Shown here one piece after another: positions 62,802 to 64,000 of a DNA stretch of 64,000 nucleotides (position 1 is its first letter; every line of letters begins with the position of its first letter). The DNA lies in assembly GCA_017302255.1 (NCBI GenBank), contig JAFLDV010000007.1, positions 1 to 64,000 on the forward strand. Reading direction: 5' to 3'. Position numbers and translations under genes: made by a program. The notes under the pieces were generated by a model. That model ran no database searches. It was not told where the DNA came from and saw only the letters and a list, made by a program, of their open reading frames with translations. The DNA comes from Gammaproteobacteria bacterium (GTDB lineage Bacteria; Pseudomonadota; Gammaproteobacteria; Enterobacterales; Alteromonadaceae).

Positions 62802-64000
62802 TCAAAGACTATTAACTGCAGCAACTGCTATGGCTGCTTGATAAGCGATTTGAGTTACTTGTCCCCAAAGAGTCAAGCTATCCTTGTACTCAACATCCAG
62901 TGGCACAACAATGGTGTCGCCTGGTACAACTTCAGCGTTATTCGCGCTAAACAAGCCACCACTTGGCATCAACACCGAACCATCAGCTCGAATCACATAC
63001 ACTCGGTCTTCATCAGCACGTTTTCTTGGGTTACCAGCAAGTGCTAAGTAGTCCTTTACCGAGAGATTACCGTCAAAGGAATGGCTGCTTGGATATTGCA
63101 CTTCACCAATTACGGTAACCGAGCGGGTTTTCCGCGGTACCATTAATTTATCGCCTTGCTCCAGCACAAAATCGTACTCTGGGTTGCCAGCTTCAATTTG
63201 AATCATATTGACGGCTAAGCGCCCCACCATTTCGGTCGATTCCAATTGTTTAATCAGGCCCATAGTTTGTTCTGGATTGGTCGGCACACCTACACTACCG
63301 GCGCTTGATACAGCTTTTGCTGCTATGTCTGAGCGTAGTTGTTGCAATAAGCGGTTGAACTGTTCTTGCTCTCGCTCTTTTACTTTTTGCCGAGTGAACA
63401 CGGCACCAAATGGGAAAGCGTCTTCAGTAAAGCCACCGGCGCGCGCAATAAGCTCAGACATTTTTTCGCCGCGTGTTACTTGGTAAGTACCTGGGAAACG
63501 AACTTCACCGCCAATAGTTACTGTGCGCTCTTCGGCCCATTCAGGTTTTGCAAACACATTGATGCGGTCGCGGCTTTGTAAAACCAGGTCATCTGCTTGT
63601 TTATTCAAAATTTGCGCTAAATTGATGCTGATGTTTTTGATATCGAACTTTGCATCAACGCTATCGAAACCTTCGTATCGGCTAAGTTCTATGCGCTCCA
63701 TAAATGCCGCATCAGTCGCGCCGCCTGCGGCAACAATTATCTGGCTAACAGTACTGTTACTACCGATAGGGTATTCCCCAGGGATCTTCACTTGGCCAGC
63801 AATGGTCACTACATCTAGTGGGCTTTCGCTATTAGATTGGCGTTTTAAGCGGTCAATGACTGGGCGCAATAACTGCCGGCGCGACATGGCATTAGATTTT
63901 GCTAAGAATTTGCCATTGGCAAACACTGCTTTAAACGGGCCAGCAAATAAGGTTTCATCTTGCTTTTGCACATTGTCGTCTTCGGTATAGTGAAATACCA
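62802..64000 (-). CDS. Polysaccharide export protein with SLBB domains (Wza-like), C-terminal part, 5' end outside window
   Basis: The frame is open to the window edge (codons before the nominal start read ...HFTEDDN without a stop and the GTG at 63971 is internal), so at least 399 residues of a larger protein are present. Two to three SLBB-type domains are visible: VTIAGQVKIPGEYPIGSNSTVSQI..., VTIGGEVRFPGTYQVTRGEKMSEL..., and VTVIGEVQYPSSHSFDGNLSVKDY.... The C-terminus (VDVEYKDSLTLWGQVTQIAYQAAIAVAAVNSL) is a predicted amphipathic/hydrophobic helix as in Wza-like outer-membrane pores. It should export the polymer assembled by the operon, or a related exopolysaccharide. Confidence 0.88.
   Translation of the reverse strand, partial: VFHYTEDDNVQKQDETLFAGPFKAVFANGKFLAKSNAMSRRQLLRPVIDRLKRQSNSESPLDVVTIAGQVKIPGEYPIGSNSTVSQIIVAAGGATDAAFMERIELSRYEGFDSVDAKFDIKNISINLAQILNKQADDLVLQSRDRINVFAKPEWAEERTVTIGGEVRFPGTYQVTRGEKMSELIARAGGFTEDAFPFGAVFTRQKVKEREQEQFNRLLQQLRSDIAAKAVSSAGSVGVPTNPEQTMGLIKQLESTEMVGRLAVNMIQIEAGNPEYDFVLEQGDKLMVPRKTRSVTVIGEVQYPSSHSFDGNLSVKDYLALAGNPRKRADEDRVYVIRADGSVLMPSGGLFSANNAEVVPGDTIVVPLDVEYKDSLTLWGQVTQIAYQAAIAVAAVNSL

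Overview
The window looks like chromosomal DNA of a gammaproteobacterium, most likely an Alteromonadales relative of the Rheinheimera/Alishewanella type. This is an inference from the gene set (rnfABCDGE-nth-gloA, a CsrD/MshH-like regulator, a lipoprotein M3 peptidase, YjbEFGH), moderate GC and typical Shine-Dalgarno starts; no 16S or other phylogenetic marker is present. No insertion sequence, prophage, CRISPR array or replication origin was seen.

Layout. 1-6.2 kb: a partial exported protein (possibly an M14 peptidase), a family-3 solute-binding-like protein, an RND efflux pair and an outer-membrane beta-barrel. 6.4-9.8 kb: uvrB behind a MATE exporter. 9.8-10.4 kb: a 500-base gap with three DnaA-box-like 9-mers and a strong promoter driving tRNA-Asn(GTT). 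10.5-12.5 kb: a membrane protein with degenerate GGDEF and EAL domains. 12.7-19.9 kb: rnfABCDGE (electron transport), nth and gloA, closed by a bidirectional terminator. 20.0-27.1 kb: housekeeping genes (M3 peptidase, aspartoacylase, bfd with a Fur-like site, DUF2750, cyclophilin, YqaA, MAPEG, tdk). 27.1-30.5 kb: rmlBACD for dTDP-L-rhamnose. 30.6-34.6 kb: the yjbEFGH exopolysaccharide genes, with a terminator hairpin between yjbE and yjbF.

34.8-64.0 kb is one long leftward polysaccharide operon of 27 genes, many overlapping by 1-26 bases. In transcription order it carries: the C-terminal part of a Wza-like export protein and a Wzz-like chain-length regulator; a nonulosonic-acid pathway of the legionaminic type (dehydratase, LegC aminotransferase, NeuC/LegG, NeuB/LegI, NeuD-like acyltransferase, PtmE-like nucleotidyltransferase, oxidoreductase, CMP-sugar synthase LegF, PtmA-like SDR); a WbpG-HisH-HisF set that should convert an N-acetyl group to an acetamidino group; an acyltransferase and two Gfo/Idh/MocA-like proteins; a Wzx flippase; a candidate nonulosonate transferase with HP and SS motifs; a Wzy polymerase; another acyltransferase; a bidomain oxidoreductase plus a heparinase II/III-like protein; a GT4 glycosyltransferase; and finally the WbpV/PglC/WbpM-like set that probably makes and attaches the first sugar (a UDP-QuiNAc/FucNAc-type sugar) to undecaprenyl phosphate. 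The centre of the operon (about 43.5-50.4 kb) is clearly more AT-rich than its flanks, as expected for the variable, horizontally exchanged part of an O-antigen or capsule locus.

The most interesting reading is that the cell makes a surface glycan carrying an amidino-modified legionaminic-acid-like sugar. A dedicated HisF homologue in which the usual catalytic Asp11 is Ile, and an unassigned sialyltransferase-like gene next to wzx and wzy, support this.
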